From Streptantibioticus_C sp963761325 (lineage in GTDB: Bacteria > Actinomycetota > Actinomycetes > Streptomycetales > Streptomycetaceae), in contig CAVXGZ010000001.1 of assembly GCA_963761325.1 (NCBI GenBank), forward strand, positions 124,001 to 188,000: a DNA stretch of 64,000 nt, given 5' to 3'. Shown here piece after piece: positions 50,093 through 59,634 of this stretch. The stretch's first letter is position 1. Every line of letters starts with the position of its first letter. The translations under genes and the position numbers were made by a program. The notes beneath the pieces were generated by a model. It was given only the letters and a program-made list of their open reading frames with translations. It had not been told where the DNA came from and made no database searches.

Positions 50093-51749
50093 ACCGACGG
50101 GGGCGGCCGCGCGGGCGGAGCCGGTGGGCGGGCGGCGGGCGGGGGCGGCGCGGGGCGGATTGGCCCGGTCGTCGGCGCTGATGGCGGCGGGCACGGTGGT
50201 CTCCCGGGCCACCGGCTTGTTCCGGCTGGTGCTGCAGGGCGCCGCGCTGGGGACGATGGCGGTCGGCGGCGCCTACAACACCGCCAACACGCTGCCGACC
50301 AGCCTCTACACCCTGATGATCGGCGGGGCGCTCAACTCGGTGCTCGTCCCGCAACTGGTACGCGCCCGGGTCGAGCACGCCGACGGCGGCCGGGCCCACG
50401 AACAGCGGCTGGTCACCCTGGTGTTGTCGGTGCTCGCGGTCGGCACGGTGGCGGCGGTGCTGCTCGCGCCGCAGATCGTGGCCCTCAACACCCCCGACAC
50501 GCCCGCCAACCGCCAACTGTTCGCGCTGACCGTCGCGTTCGCCCGCTTCCTGCTGCCACAGGTCTTCTTCTACGGGGTCTTCTTCGTGCTGGGGCAAGTC
50601 CTCAACGCACGGGGGAGGTTCGGCGGCATGAGCTGGGCGCCGGTGCTCAACAACCTCGTCCTGGTCGCCATGTTCGGCTGGTACCTGTGGCTGCTGCCCT
50701 CGCCGGCCCACGCCGGCGATGTGACGCCCGGTCAGATACGTCTGCTGGGCCTCGGCAGCACGGCCGGCATCGCGGTGCAGGCCCTGTGCCTGGTGCCCTC
50801 CCTGGCCGGGACCGGGTTCCGGTGGCGCCCGCGCTTCGACTGGCGCGGCGTGGGACTGGGCCGGAGCGTGAGCGCCGCCCGCTGGACCCTGCTGTTCGTG
50901 CTGGTCAACCTGGTCGCCCTGACCGTGGTCACCCGGTACACCAACGCGGCCGACGCGGCGCTGCCCGCCGCCGGCGCCGGCAACAGCGCGTACTTCTTCG
51001 CCCAGAACATCTGGATGCTCCCGCAGGCGATCGTCACGGTCTCGCTGGTCACCGCGATCCTGCCGCGGATGAGCCGCGCGGTGGCCGAACGCCGGCTGGA
51101 CGACGTGCGCGACGACCTGTCGCGCGGCCTGCGGGTCAGCGGTGTGCTCATCGTCCCGGCCGCGCTGTTCTTCCTGGCCTTCGGCCCGCAGATCGCCACC
51201 CTGCTCTTCTCCTACAGCAGCGGCGGCGCGGCCTCCGCCCAGCCGCTCGGCCACATGCTGCAGGCGTTCGCGCTGGGACTGATCCCGTTCTCCGCCCAGT
51301 ACCTGCTGCTGCGCGGCTTCTACGCCTTCGAGGACACCCGCACCCCGTTCTGGATGGCGGTGTGGATCTCCGCCCTCGACATCGCGCTCGCCACCGCCTG
51401 CCACCTCCTGCTCCCCGCCCGCTGGGCCGTCACCGGCATGGCCGCCGCCTACGCCGTCTCCTACGCGGCCGGGCTGCTCGTCACCGCCGCGCGCCTGCGC
51501 CGCCGCCTGCACGGCCGCCTCGACGGCAGACGCCTCCTGCGCACCTACGCCAGGCTCACCGCCGCCGCCTCGGCCGCCGCCACCGCCGGCTGGTTCGCCG
51601 CCCACGCCTGCGCCGGCCTGCTCGCCGCCCCCGCCGCCTCCTCCCTCCTCGCCCTGCTGTCCGGCGCCGCCGTGATGCTCGCCCTGTTCGTCCTGCTGAC
51701 CCGCCTGTTGCGGGTGGGCGAGTTGCGGGGGCTGCGGGGGACCGGGTGA
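50085..51749 (+). CDS. MurJ/MviN-like lipid II flippase
   Basis: The 554-residue protein has 14 hydrophobic helices, SRATGLFRLVLQGAALGTMA, DTRTPFWMAVWISALDIA and the internal ILPRMSRAVAERRLDDV pattern of MurJ proteins. The N-terminal arginines expected in the flippase cavity are in place. It is probably a paralogue of the main MurJ gene, which in streptomycetes normally sits near the chromosomal origin. It overlaps LysR. Confidence 0.87.
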   Translation: MSEPTGAAARAEPVGGRRAGAARGGLARSSALMAAGTVVSRATGLFRLVLQGAALGTMAVGGAYNTANTLPTSLYTLMIGGALNSVLVPQLVRARVEHADGGRAHEQRLVTLVLSVLAVGTVAAVLLAPQIVALNTPDTPANRQLFALTVAFARFLLPQVFFYGVFFVLGQVLNARGRFGGMSWAPVLNNLVLVAMFGWYLWLLPSPAHAGDVTPGQIRLLGLGSTAGIAVQALCLVPSLAGTGFRWRPRFDWRGVGLGRSVSAARWTLLFVLVNLVALTVVTRYTNAADAALPAAGAGNSAYFFAQNIWMLPQAIVTVSLVTAILPRMSRAVAERRLDDVRDDLSRGLRVSGVLIVPAALFFLAFGPQIATLLFSYSSGGAASAQPLGHMLQAFALGLIPFSAQYLLLRGFYAFEDTRTPFWMAVWISALDIALATACHLLLPARWAVTGMAAAYAVSYAAGLLVTAARLRRRLHGRLDGRRLLRTYARLTAAASAAATAGWFAAHACAGLLAAPAASSLLALLSGAAVMLALFVLLTRLLRVGELRGLRGTG

Positions 51750-51825
51750 GGCGCGGCCGGCCCTTGCCCTAGAACGTGCTCCAGGACGTACCGTCGGGCC
51801 CCTCAACCCAAGGGGAGGACGGCGT

Positions 51826-51872
51826 CATGCGCTACCGCGCTCTCGGCGGCACCGGCATCGAGGTCAGCACGA
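51826..51872 (+). pseudogene. aldo/keto reductase, 5' fragment
   Basis: ATG 51826 follows AAGGGGAGG and encodes MRYRALGGTGIEVST, the aldo/keto reductase N-terminus. The next codon (expected Leu-Cys-Leu-Gly) is replaced by inserted sequence. The rest of the gene resumes after 52730. Confidence 0.8.
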
Positions 51873-52730
51873 TGAGCTCTTTCAGGGTGGCCACTGATCG
51901 GGTGACGGTGGCAGGGCGCGCAACGCACGAGGCTCCCGTGCCGTTGAGGGAGGTGTTCGAAGTCTCAACCCATCGGCTCAGGAGCCTCGTTGGTTCCCTA
52001 TCCTGCCGCACTCGACCTGCCTCACGCCTCGTCGAGTGGGTCGCCATGCTCATCGTCACCGCGAGGGTGACCGTCGCTGCAAGCTCCCGCCGCACCAACG
52101 CGCGCTCGTCGCCCTGGTGTACCTGCGCAAGCACGACACCCTCGCCAGATGCGGCCGGCTTCGGCATCTCCGTCGGCACTGCCCACGCCTACACCACCGC
52201 CGTCATCGACCTGCTCGCCGGCATGGCACCCGGCCTGCTGAAAGTCCTGCGCGAGAGCGACCCGGACTTCGTCCTGCTCGACGGCACCCTCGCCGAGTGC
52301 GACCGCGTCGGCGACGGCCGGGCGGACTACTCCGCCAAGCACCGCCGCCACGGGGTGAACGTGCAGGTCGTCACCGACCCACCGGCCAGGTGCTGTGGCT
52401 GTCACCGGCTCTGCCGGGCCGCGGCCACGACTGACCGCAGCCCGCACCCACCGCATCATCCGGATCTGCGAACGCAGGGCATTCCCATCGTCGCCGACCT
52501 CGCCTACCAGGGCGCGGGACCTTGGGTGACGACCGCCATCAAACGCCGACCCCACCGAGACCTCACTGCCACCCAGAAGACCGTCAACCGCGCACTGGCC
52601 GCGCACACGGGCCCCAGTTGAACGCGGCATCGCCCATCTGAAGTCCTGGCAGATCTTCCGTCATGCCCGCTGCGGCCCGAATCGAATGAGTCAATCGCCC
52701 GAGCGTTCACCTGGAGCGGCACGTGAAGAC
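51873..52730 (+). mobile_element. IS5-family-like insertion sequence, degenerate
   Basis: The roughly 858-bp insert carries a broken transposase in two or more frames: DDE_Tnp_4-type features include VFEVSTHRLRSL, FGISVGTAHAYTTAVIDLLA, the DGTLAECDRVGDG catalytic block, HGVNVQV and QGAGP, with a shifted final piece RGIAHLKSWQIFR. Catalytic Asp residues are visible but the reading frame is not continuous, so it should be inactive. It interrupts an aldo/keto reductase. Exact ends and inverted repeats are not resolved. Confidence 0.8.
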
Positions 52731-53734
52731 ACTGCCTCGGCACGATGATGCTCGGGTCGATCGGCAATCCGGACCACGACGCGTGCGTGCGCCTGGTCCA
52801 CGCGGCGCTCGACCGGGGGGTCAACTTCGTCGACACCGCGGACATGTACTCGAGCGGCGAGTCCGAGGAGATCGTCGGCAAGGCGCTGCAGGGCCGGCGC
52901 GACGGTGTCGTGCTCGCCACGAAGGCGCACTTCCCGATGGGCGACGGCCCCAACCGCGGCGGCAACTCGCGCCGCTGGATCCTCACCGCCGTCGAGGACA
53001 GCCTGCGCCGCCTGAAGACCGACTGGATCGACCTCTACCAGATCCACCGCCCGGACCACACGACGGACGTCGAGGAGACGCTCTCCGTTCTGACCGACCT
53101 CGTGCGGCAGGGCAAGATCCGCGCCTTCGGTTGCTCGACCTTCCCGGCCGAGGAGATCGTCGAGGCGCACCAGGTCTCCGAACGCCGCGGACTGCACCGC
53201 TTCCGTACCGAGCAGCCGCCGTACTCGCTGCTCGCCCGCGGCGTCGAGACCTCCGTGCTGCCGGTCTGCCGCCGCTACGGCATGGGCGTCCTGACCTGGT
53301 CACCGCTGGCCTGGGGCTTTCTGACCGGCAGGTACCGCAAGGGCCGGCCCGTCGACCTCACCACCGGCCGCCCCGCGCTCAACCCCGGCCGCTTCGACCC
53401 CGCACTGCCGGTCAACGCCGCCAAGCTCGACGCCGTGGAACGCCTCGTCGAGGTCGCCGACGGCATCGGCCGCACCCTGCCCGAACTGGCCCTGGCCTTC
53501 CCCCTGGTCCATCCCGCCGTCAGCTCCGTCATCATCGGCCCGCGCACCATGGAGCAGCTGGACCAGCTGCTCGCCGGCGCCGACCTCACCCTCGACGACG
53601 CCACCCTCGACCGCATCGACGAGATCGTCCCGCCCGGCACCGACACCTACCCGCCCGACGGCGCCTGGCGCACCCCCTACCTCACCGACCCCCCGCACCG
53701 CCGCCGCCCGCTGCCCGAACGCTCCGCCGGCTGA
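52731..53734 (+). pseudogene. aldo/keto reductase, 3' fragment
   Basis: Downstream of the insertion the frame continues as CLGTMMLGSIGNPDHDACVR through DTADMYSSGESEEIVG, LATKAHFP, YQIHRPD and a C-terminal VIIGPRTMEQL, about 330 residues. It lacks the first strand (MRYRALGGTGIEVST) found at 51826, and could only start at the internal ATG 52745. Product activity is doubtful. Confidence 0.8.
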
Positions 53735-53782
53735 CGCGGCGCCCGATGCGGCGGCGGACGCGGTCCGCGTCGGCTCGCGACC

Positions 53783-54529
53783 TCACCCCGCGGGTGGCGC
53801 CGCCAGGCGGAAGCCCACCCCGACGGCCGCCAGGTCCGACTCGTAGGCGCCGTGCCGGCGGGCGCAGCGGGCCAGGTCGCGGTTGTGGTGGAAGGCGCCG
53901 CCCCGGGTGACGTGCGGATCGGCCGCCCAGTCCTCGGTGCGCGGCACGCCGTCGGGCGCGCCCGGGTAGGGGGCGTAGACCGTGGACGTCCACTCGTCGG
54001 CGTTGCCCGCCATGTCCAGCACTCCGAACGGGCTGGCGCCGGCCGGGAACGACCCGACCGGCAGCGTGCCGCCCACCGCGAGGTCCACCAGGTTGGCCAG
54101 GCCGGGGCGGTACTCGTCGCCCCAGGGGAACTCGCGGTCGTCGTCGCCCCGCGCGGCCCGCTCCCACTGCGATTCGTCCGGCAGGTGGACCGGCTCGCCC
54201 AGCCGTTCGCCCAGCCACGCGCAATAGGCGGTCGCCGACGCCCAGTCCACACCGATGACCGGATGATCGGACGGCCCGTCCGGCAGCGGCCGGCCGGTGG
54301 TCCGGCAGAACGCCGACCACTGGCCGACCGTCACCGCGGTGCGCGCGATCCGGAACGCCGGGACGCGGACCTCCGCGCGCGGCGACTCCTTGAGGAACCA
54401 CTCGGCCCGCACGCCGGTGTCTGCGTAGTGCTCGGCCACCCGCTCCACCTCGCCGGCCGGCGTCCCGCGCCGCAGCACCCCCGCCGGGATCTCCACCCAG
54501 TCCACCGGATCGACCCGCACGTCCGACAT
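53783..54529 (-). CDS. SUMF1/FGE-like domain protein
   Basis: The 248-residue protein has the formylglycine-generating-enzyme sulfatase fold: VDWASATAYCAWLGERLGEP, LPDESQWERAARG, NLVDLAVGGTLPVG, RGGAFHHNRDLARCA and GVGFRL. The second catalytic Cys (expected GFRC) is Leu, so it should not be a genuine FGE. Members of this fold also appear in EgtB-like and other enzymes. ATG 54529 follows GGAGG. Confidence 0.83.
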   Translation of the reverse strand: MSDVRVDPVDWVEIPAGVLRRGTPAGEVERVAEHYADTGVRAEWFLKESPRAEVRVPAFRIARTAVTVGQWSAFCRTTGRPLPDGPSDHPVIGVDWASATAYCAWLGERLGEPVHLPDESQWERAARGDDDREFPWGDEYRPGLANLVDLAVGGTLPVGSFPAGASPFGVLDMAGNADEWTSTVYAPYPGAPDGVPRTEDWAADPHVTRGGAFHHNRDLARCARRHGAYESDLAAVGVGFRLAAPPAG

Positions 54530-54846
54530 GCCGCGCCTCCTCGAAGAGCCCGTCCAGACGCTCACGATCGCACGGCGAACGGCACGGTGGATCAGCCGAC
54601 GGTCCCTGGCGAACCGGGCCTTCGGGCCTACGACGAAGGTCCCGCCTTCGCCAGGGAGCCGGGGGAGGACCGGGCGGTGTCCCCGCCGTCGGGGAGGGGC
54701 CGCGGTCCGGGGTGAGGGGACGCGGCCGGCCAGTCCGCCGAAACAGGGCGGTCGGTGATCCGAAAAGCCGGATCGCCGCACCGGGCGGTCTACGCTGTCA
54801 CCGTTTCCCATTCCGCCGTCTCCCATTTCGCAGAAAGGACAGCGCG
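54530..54846. other. gap with a long inverted repeat
   Basis: 317 bases without a convincing gene; an inverted repeat TCCCTGGCGAA (54603-54613) / TTCGCCAGGGA (54647-54657) encloses a 33-base loop with a smaller GGGCC/GGCC-type hairpin. The 3' part likely holds the SnoaL-gene promoter. Confidence 0.45.
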
Positions 54847-55251
54847 ATGGATCCTGATATCCGGACCAGGGCCGCGATCGAGGAACACTGGCGGGCATCG
54901 GAACGCGGTGACACCAAAGCCGAACACGCCATCTACGCTGCCGACGCGATCCTCGACTACCCCCAGTCGGGTGAGCGGTTCCGGGGCCGCGCGGCGATTT
55001 CCGCGCAACGCGGCGGACACCCGGCCAGCCGGCACTTCACCGTCCACCGGATCTTCGGCAGCGGAGATCTGTGGGTGAGCGAGTGCGTCATCACCTACGA
55101 CGGCGTGCCCACCTATTCGGTGAGCACCATGGAATTCGCCCACGGGCACGTGGTGCACGAGACGCAGTACTTCGCGGACGCCTTCGGCGCGCCCGAATGG
55201 CGGACGGAACTCGCGGAGCCGATGCCCGGCAGGACCATCGCCAGGGCCTGA
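54847..55251 (+). CDS. SnoaL-like nuclear transport factor 2 family protein
   Basis: The 134-residue protein is a small cone-shaped NTF2-like domain: AAIEEHWRASERGDTKAEHA then YAADAILDYPQSGERFRG, HFTVHRIFGSGDLWVSEC and VVHETQYFADAFGAPEWR. It is probably a polyketide-cyclase-like or stress-related protein of unknown substrate. ATG 54847 follows AAAGGA. Confidence 0.83.
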   Translation: MDPDIRTRAAIEEHWRASERGDTKAEHAIYAADAILDYPQSGERFRGRAAISAQRGGHPASRHFTVHRIFGSGDLWVSECVITYDGVPTYSVSTMEFAHGHVVHETQYFADAFGAPEWRTELAEPMPGRTIARA

Positions 55252-55281
55252 CCCGGGGCCGGCCGCGCAGTCCCGGGCCTT

Positions 55282-55998
55282 CTACGACGCCGAGCAGCGC
55301 CGGGGGAGCGTGACCGTACCGGGCCGGTGCTCGAACGTGTCCATCACGAGCCACTCGTCCAACTCGGGGTCGTAGAGATTCTGGACGCCGAATTGCAGCA
55401 CCTGCCAGAACGTGCCCCGATCCTTCTGATCGACATAGATGTCGCCCAGCGCGAGCGGGAACCGCAGGAATTTCCCCGGCGGCAGCTTCGGCACGACGAC
55501 ACCCACCCTCCAGTGGTCCACGTACCGCTTCGGGTTCCGCTGGAGGATCTCCCGCCCGACGAACCGTGCGCCCCGCAAGGTCCGGTTCAACTGGCCGAGA
55601 TCGAAACCCGGGATCCGCGAGCACGGATGTTCGGTCAGGCCGGGCCATTTGTACGTCAGCGTGTAGAGCGAGCCGTGGTAGATCAGGTTGGTGAACCAGA
55701 TCGGATACCGCGGGCCGCCCGCGATCATCTGGCTGTCGCCGTCTCTCCCCTGCCAGCTGAACGGGACCGTGATACCCAGGTCCCGGACGATCCACTTGCC
55801 CTTCCCCCGAAAGTCCCGAGGCAGCCGAGGCGGCCGCGGCATGCGCGAACTCGGCCGTTCCGCCGCCGCACTGACGAACGACCGCGCCGCCCCGGCCCGC
55901 GTTCCGGCCTGCGCCGGCGGCAACACCGTCGCAACGACGGCGACCACCCCGGCCACGACCACCGACGCCGCCGCCCGACGCGTGAGTGTCCAGCCCAT
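55282..55998 (-). CDS. secreted hypothetical protein
   Basis: The 238-residue protein has a signal peptide ending AQA (about residue 31), a Ser/Arg-rich linker and a mature domain with GKWIVRDLGITVPFSWQG, NLIYHGSLYTLTYKWPGL and FGVQNLYDPELDEWLVMDTF. There are paired Cys residues. No family is recognised; it is probably extracellular. It is convergent with the SnoaL gene (30 bases). Confidence 0.7.
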   Translation of the reverse strand: MGWTLTRRAAASVVVAGVVAVVATVLPPAQAGTRAGAARSFVSAAAERPSSRMPRPPRLPRDFRGKGKWIVRDLGITVPFSWQGRDGDSQMIAGGPRYPIWFTNLIYHGSLYTLTYKWPGLTEHPCSRIPGFDLGQLNRTLRGARFVGREILQRNPKRYVDHWRVGVVVPKLPPGKFLRFPLALGDIYVDQKDRGTFWQVLQFGVQNLYDPELDEWLVMDTFEHRPGTVTLPRRCSAS

Positions 55999-56275
55999 GC
56001 TCTCCCTCGACCGTCGCGTCAGGCGCGCCCTCGTGGCGCGCGGTTCACCGATGCCGTCCGACCGCCGTCCCCGGACTCAAAAGCCCGCCAACCGAAACAT
56101 TTCCTATCAGACGACCGCAGCGTCCGCCGCACAACCGAGCCGCCCGCCCCCGCCCTTTCCCCCGCACGGCGGGCCGGGCGGCTGTGCGACACGCGCGACA
56201 CGCGCAGCCCGCCGCGCGTGTCGGAGCGCGGGTGGGCGGGGCTGCGGGTGATCATCACGGCTCTACTCTGTTCGG

Positions 56276-56847
56276 GTGCACGACCAGTCTCTTGAAGGCA
56301 TTGTTGTCCGTCTCATTCCGCTCTCCGCCGACCACGCGCAAGCCCTCTTCCCCTCGGCATCGATCCTGAGGTATGGAAGTGGATGCGGCGCGGCCGCCGT
56401 GGCCTGCCGCCGAGGGCCTTGGAAGAAGTGGCGACGACCCGCTGTCGCTCGTGCAGGGCTATCGTGCCGTGATCGGTCGACGAGCCTGTACGACCTCGAC
56501 CTGGTCGAGGGTCGCGCTGAGATCGGGGCGACCTGGTTCGACCGTTCCTGCTGGGGCGGCCCCTACAACGTCGAGTCCAAGCTCCTGCTGTTGAGCCATG
56601 CCCCATGCCTGCGGCTTTCTCGACGTCGACGGACCGACACCTCAACGTGAGATCCCAGGAAGCCCTGGCCCGCCTCGGCTTGGTCTACGAAGGAACCCTG
56701 CGCAGCCACATGAGGCGGCAGGACGGATCTCGCCGCGACTCGCTCTACTACAGCGTGCTCGTGGACGAATGGCCCGCCGTTCGCGCTGCGTTGCGTGCCC
56801 GGGTCGCCGCCAAGGCCGCGAACCGCCATCAGCGGCAAGGCCGTTGA
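56276..56847 (+). pseudogene. GNAT acetyltransferase, frameshifted
   Basis: Start-like sequence LEGIVVRLIPLSADHAQALF lies near 56285. The rest is spread over other frames: SLYDLDLVEGRAEIGATWFD, SCWGGPYNVESKLLLLSHA and NVRSQEALARLGLVYEGTLR, continuing as MRRQDGSRRDSLYYSVLVDE. Together these match a RimJ/RimL-like acetyltransferase. At least two frameshifts make it non-functional. Confidence 0.75.
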
Positions 56848-57732
56848 GTCCGTCTCCGGCGGCACCGATTACGCGGGCGGTGTTCGGAGATTGAGCAGCG
56901 TCGCGCTCCAGCGGCTTCGGCCGCGCTGCCTCCGGCGAACCGAGCTGTTGCCTGATCAGGGGAACCCGCTGGTGAGCACTCGACCATGCCGTTGGACCGC
57001 GTTTGACGGCGCTCGGGTGCGATCTGGTGTGGCGTGGGGGCCGTACATGTCCCAGATGGAGCGGTGACGGCCGCCTCGAAGGCGGGGTCGCCGGCGGTGG
57101 TGAAGAAGCCGAAGTCCAGGACGGCGGTGGGGTGGCGGGCCTCGACATGGATGGGACGAGGTCGTGGATGACGGTGACGAGGGTGTTCGGAAGCTCTCCG
57201 AGCGACCAACGAGTCCGTCGCCACCGCGGATCGGGCTGCCCAGTCGCCTGTAGTGGACTGGCCCGACGCCCTGGCCACGACGGCCCGAGCGGCCTGCACT
57301 GAGAAGGACCCGTCCCCTAGGGCGTCGAGTGGGCCGGTCCCCGCCCCGTGGACAGGCCGCGAAGGACGGTGAGGATGGCGTCTGGGTCGACGACGAGATC
57401 AGCCCGATATGTGATCGCCTCTGGGTCAGCGGCGCAGCACCGTGGTCCATCGCTGACTTCACCGCGTCGCGTACCTCCGCCAAGGGCCTCACGGCGTGGC
57501 GAACTGCTCCGTGCTGGCGATGTCTTGGTAACCTACCACGGTGAGACCAGGTCAGCCGGTGGCCGCCGGCCCACACCTTGGCGACGAGCCTTCGGCTGAG
57601 CAGGTGACGGCACCGCGCCTACGCCCGCGCGCCGCCGGCGGCCGGAAACGCCAGGCGCCGGAAGAGCCAGCACGATGGGCCCACAACGGGGACGGCCAGG
57701 ACGGAGAAGGTGACCCGCCTAGGCCACGCCGG
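56848..57732. other. decayed region without an intact gene
   Basis: About 885 bases contain one recognisable fragment: the minus-strand phosphotransferase remnant at roughly 57000-57260. Other reading frames show no family resemblance. Confidence 0.5.
57000..57260 (-). pseudogene. aminoglycoside phosphotransferase-like remnant
   Basis: In several minus-strand frames the translation includes RLGSPIRGGDG, ELPNTLVTVIHDLVP (cf. the HGDL catalytic loop, here lacking Gly) and PTAVLDFGFFTTAGDPAFEA with IWDMYGP further on. This is the C-terminal end of an APH-like kinase, badly frameshifted. Boundaries are approximate. Confidence 0.5.
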
Positions 57733-58053
57733 TCAGGCTTTCGGCGGGCGGAACGCGACCTGCTTGCGGGTCGCCTCGTCGAGCTCCTCGACGGTGAGCA
57801 GGGGAGTGGCCCTGGTCCGCACCGCGCCGCTCGCCTTGACCACCAGGCTCACCGCGGCCATCGACGTCGTGTCGGGGAAGTCGAGGATGGTCACCAGGTC
57901 GTCGTCGCCGTAGGTGAAGTACATGGCCTCGATGGTGCCGCCCAGACTGGCGACCACCTCGTCCACGGCTCTCCGGCGCCCCGAGCCGCCCTCCTTCAGC
58001 AAACCCTTCGCACCTTCGGCGGTGTAGCTCGCCTGGATGAGGTACTTGGCCAT
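57733..58053 (-). CDS. GYD domain-containing protein
   Basis: The 106-residue protein starts MAKYLIQASYTAEGAKGLLK and has the conserved YFTYGDDDLVTILDFPD segment of the GYD family, of unknown function (about 100 residues, usually alone). ATG 58053 is chosen over an upstream extension. The HIT-like gene is divergent. Confidence 0.88.
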   Translation of the reverse strand: MAKYLIQASYTAEGAKGLLKEGGSGRRRAVDEVVASLGGTIEAMYFTYGDDDLVTILDFPDTTSMAAVSLVVKASGAVRTRATPLLTVEELDEATRKQVAFRPPKA

Positions 58054-58279
58054 CGGCCGGCGCTCCTTCCCACGGCACTCCTGCACTGCCGACCAGCCTC
58101 ACCTCCCGCCCGGCCACCGGCCACCGGTCGGCCGCCGAACGGGTGGACCGTCCGCGCCCGGGGCACGTGGCCGGTCCGGTGGCCGATGCGAAGGGGCGTG
58201 CGTCCTCGGACAGCCCACGGCTGCGGATACTGGCACTGTTCTCCGGGTCGGACGATACGTCTGGAGAAGAGGGACACTG

Positions 58280-58915
58280 TTGGCGGAGCACCAGGGCGTC
58301 GGCACGGAGTGCGTGGCGTGCGGGTTCATTGAGGGGGAGCCACCTGTCGGCGGGACCCTCTTGAGCACGGAGTCGTGGGTGGTGCAGCACTCGGTGGGTC
58401 CGCTGGGTCTCGGGACGACGGCCGTCATGCCGATCAGACACGTGGTGCACGTGGCCGACCTGACGGAGACCGAGGCCGGCGAACTCGGGCCGGTGCTCCA
58501 GCGGGTCAGCGCGGCCGTCACGGCCGTCCTGAACCCGGAGCAGGTCTACGTCTGCCTGTGGTCCCACGCGGGTGCCGTGCCTGGTCACCTTCACTTCGTG
58601 GTACAGCCCGTCCTCAAGGACGACCTCGCCCGGTACGACGCATACGGCCCGGTTCTGCAAATGGCCATGTTTGATTCGGGTGTTGTACCGGATGAGGCGG
58701 CCGTCCGCGCCGTATGCGTCCGGCTACGGGCAGCACTTGCCTCCGATGCCCAGCCCGCCCTCCCCGAGTGGGCTGCGGCCCGTCTGCAGGTCGCCGATGC
58801 CGTTGCCACCCGGATGTTCCCGCCCACGCGTGCGTCAAAAGGTGGACGGCCCCTGACCGGCACGCGAGGACACGGACCGCGATACGGAACGACGTTCCGT
58901 TTCTGCAAGCGGTGA
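58280..58915 (+). CDS. HIT family protein
   Basis: The 211-residue protein has a C-X2-C motif (CVACGFIEGEPPVGG), STESWVVQHSVGP, GTTAVMPIRHVVHVADLT and the HIT active-site histidines in GHLHFVVQP. HIT enzymes hydrolyse or transfer nucleotide phosphoesters. TTG 58280 is the most likely start (LAEHQGVG); a longer reading to an earlier GTG is possible. The TetR gene starts 17 bases downstream. Confidence 0.75.
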   Translation: MAEHQGVGTECVACGFIEGEPPVGGTLLSTESWVVQHSVGPLGLGTTAVMPIRHVVHVADLTETEAGELGPVLQRVSAAVTAVLNPEQVYVCLWSHAGAVPGHLHFVVQPVLKDDLARYDAYGPVLQMAMFDSGVVPDEAAVRAVCVRLRAALASDAQPALPEWAAARLQVADAVATRMFPPTRASKGGRPLTGTRGHGPRYGTTFRFCKR

Positions 58916-58932
58916 GTGGAAGGAGCGGCGCG

Positions 58933-59526
58933 GTGAACGACGGCGACGAGGGCGCGGGACAGCCGGCCCCGTCCAAACGGAAGGACGCCCGGCGCAACAA
59001 GCAGACCCTGCTCGACGCGGCCGCCGCGGTCTTCGTCACGTCGGGCGTGGACGCGCCGGTGCGCGACATCGCGGCCAGGGCCGGCGTCGGGCTGGGCACG
59101 ATCTACCGCCACTTCCCGACCCGGGCCGACCTGATCACCGCCGTCTACCGGCACCAGGTCGACGCCTGCGCCGAGGCCGGGCCGGCCCTGCTGGCTACCG
59201 GCCCTTCCCCGCACGCCGCACTGGGGCGGTGGATCGACCTCTTCGTCGACTTCCTCGTCACCAAGCACGGACTCGCCGCCGTGCTGCAGGCCGACAACTC
59301 CGGCTTCGAGTCGCTGCACGCCCACTTCCTCGACCGCCTCGTGCCGGTCTGCACCGAACTGCTCGACGCCGCTGCCGCCGCCGGCGCGATCCGCCCCGAC
59401 ATCGGTGCCTACGAACTCATGCGCGCCGTCGGCAACCTCTGCGTCGGCGCGGACAGCGATCCCCGCTACGACCCGCGCCGCATGGTCGAACCCCTCGTCG
59501 CGGGGCTCCACCGACTCCACCACTGA
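58933..59526 (+). CDS. TetR family transcriptional regulator
   Basis: The 197-residue protein has an HTH (LLDAAAAVFVTSGVDAPVRD then IAARAGVGLGTIYRHFPTRA) and a ligand domain with YRHQVDACAEAGPAL and RWIDLFVDFLVTKHGLAAVL. GTG 58933 follows AAGGAGCGG. It likely represses neighbouring genes; the HIT gene is immediately upstream. Confidence 0.9.
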   Translation: MNDGDEGAGQPAPSKRKDARRNKQTLLDAAAAVFVTSGVDAPVRDIAARAGVGLGTIYRHFPTRADLITAVYRHQVDACAEAGPALLATGPSPHAALGRWIDLFVDFLVTKHGLAAVLQADNSGFESLHAHFLDRLVPVCTELLDAAAAAGAIRPDIGAYELMRAVGNLCVGADSDPRYDPRRMVEPLVAGLHRLHH

Positions 59527-59582
59527 CCTCGACGACACCGCGCGCGACTCCCCACGAGAACCGCGATCGGCCCGGGATCCGG

Positions 59583-59627
59583 CTCGCCGGTCTTGCCGGG
59601 CGCCAAGAGCCCGGCAAGACCGGCGAG
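59583..59627. terminator. 19-bp perfect hairpin
   Basis: CTCGCCGGTCTTGCCGGGC (59583-59601) pairs fully with 59609-59627 around a 7-base loop, between the convergent TetR and esterase genes. Confidence 0.8.
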
Positions 59628-59634
59628 ATCGGTT

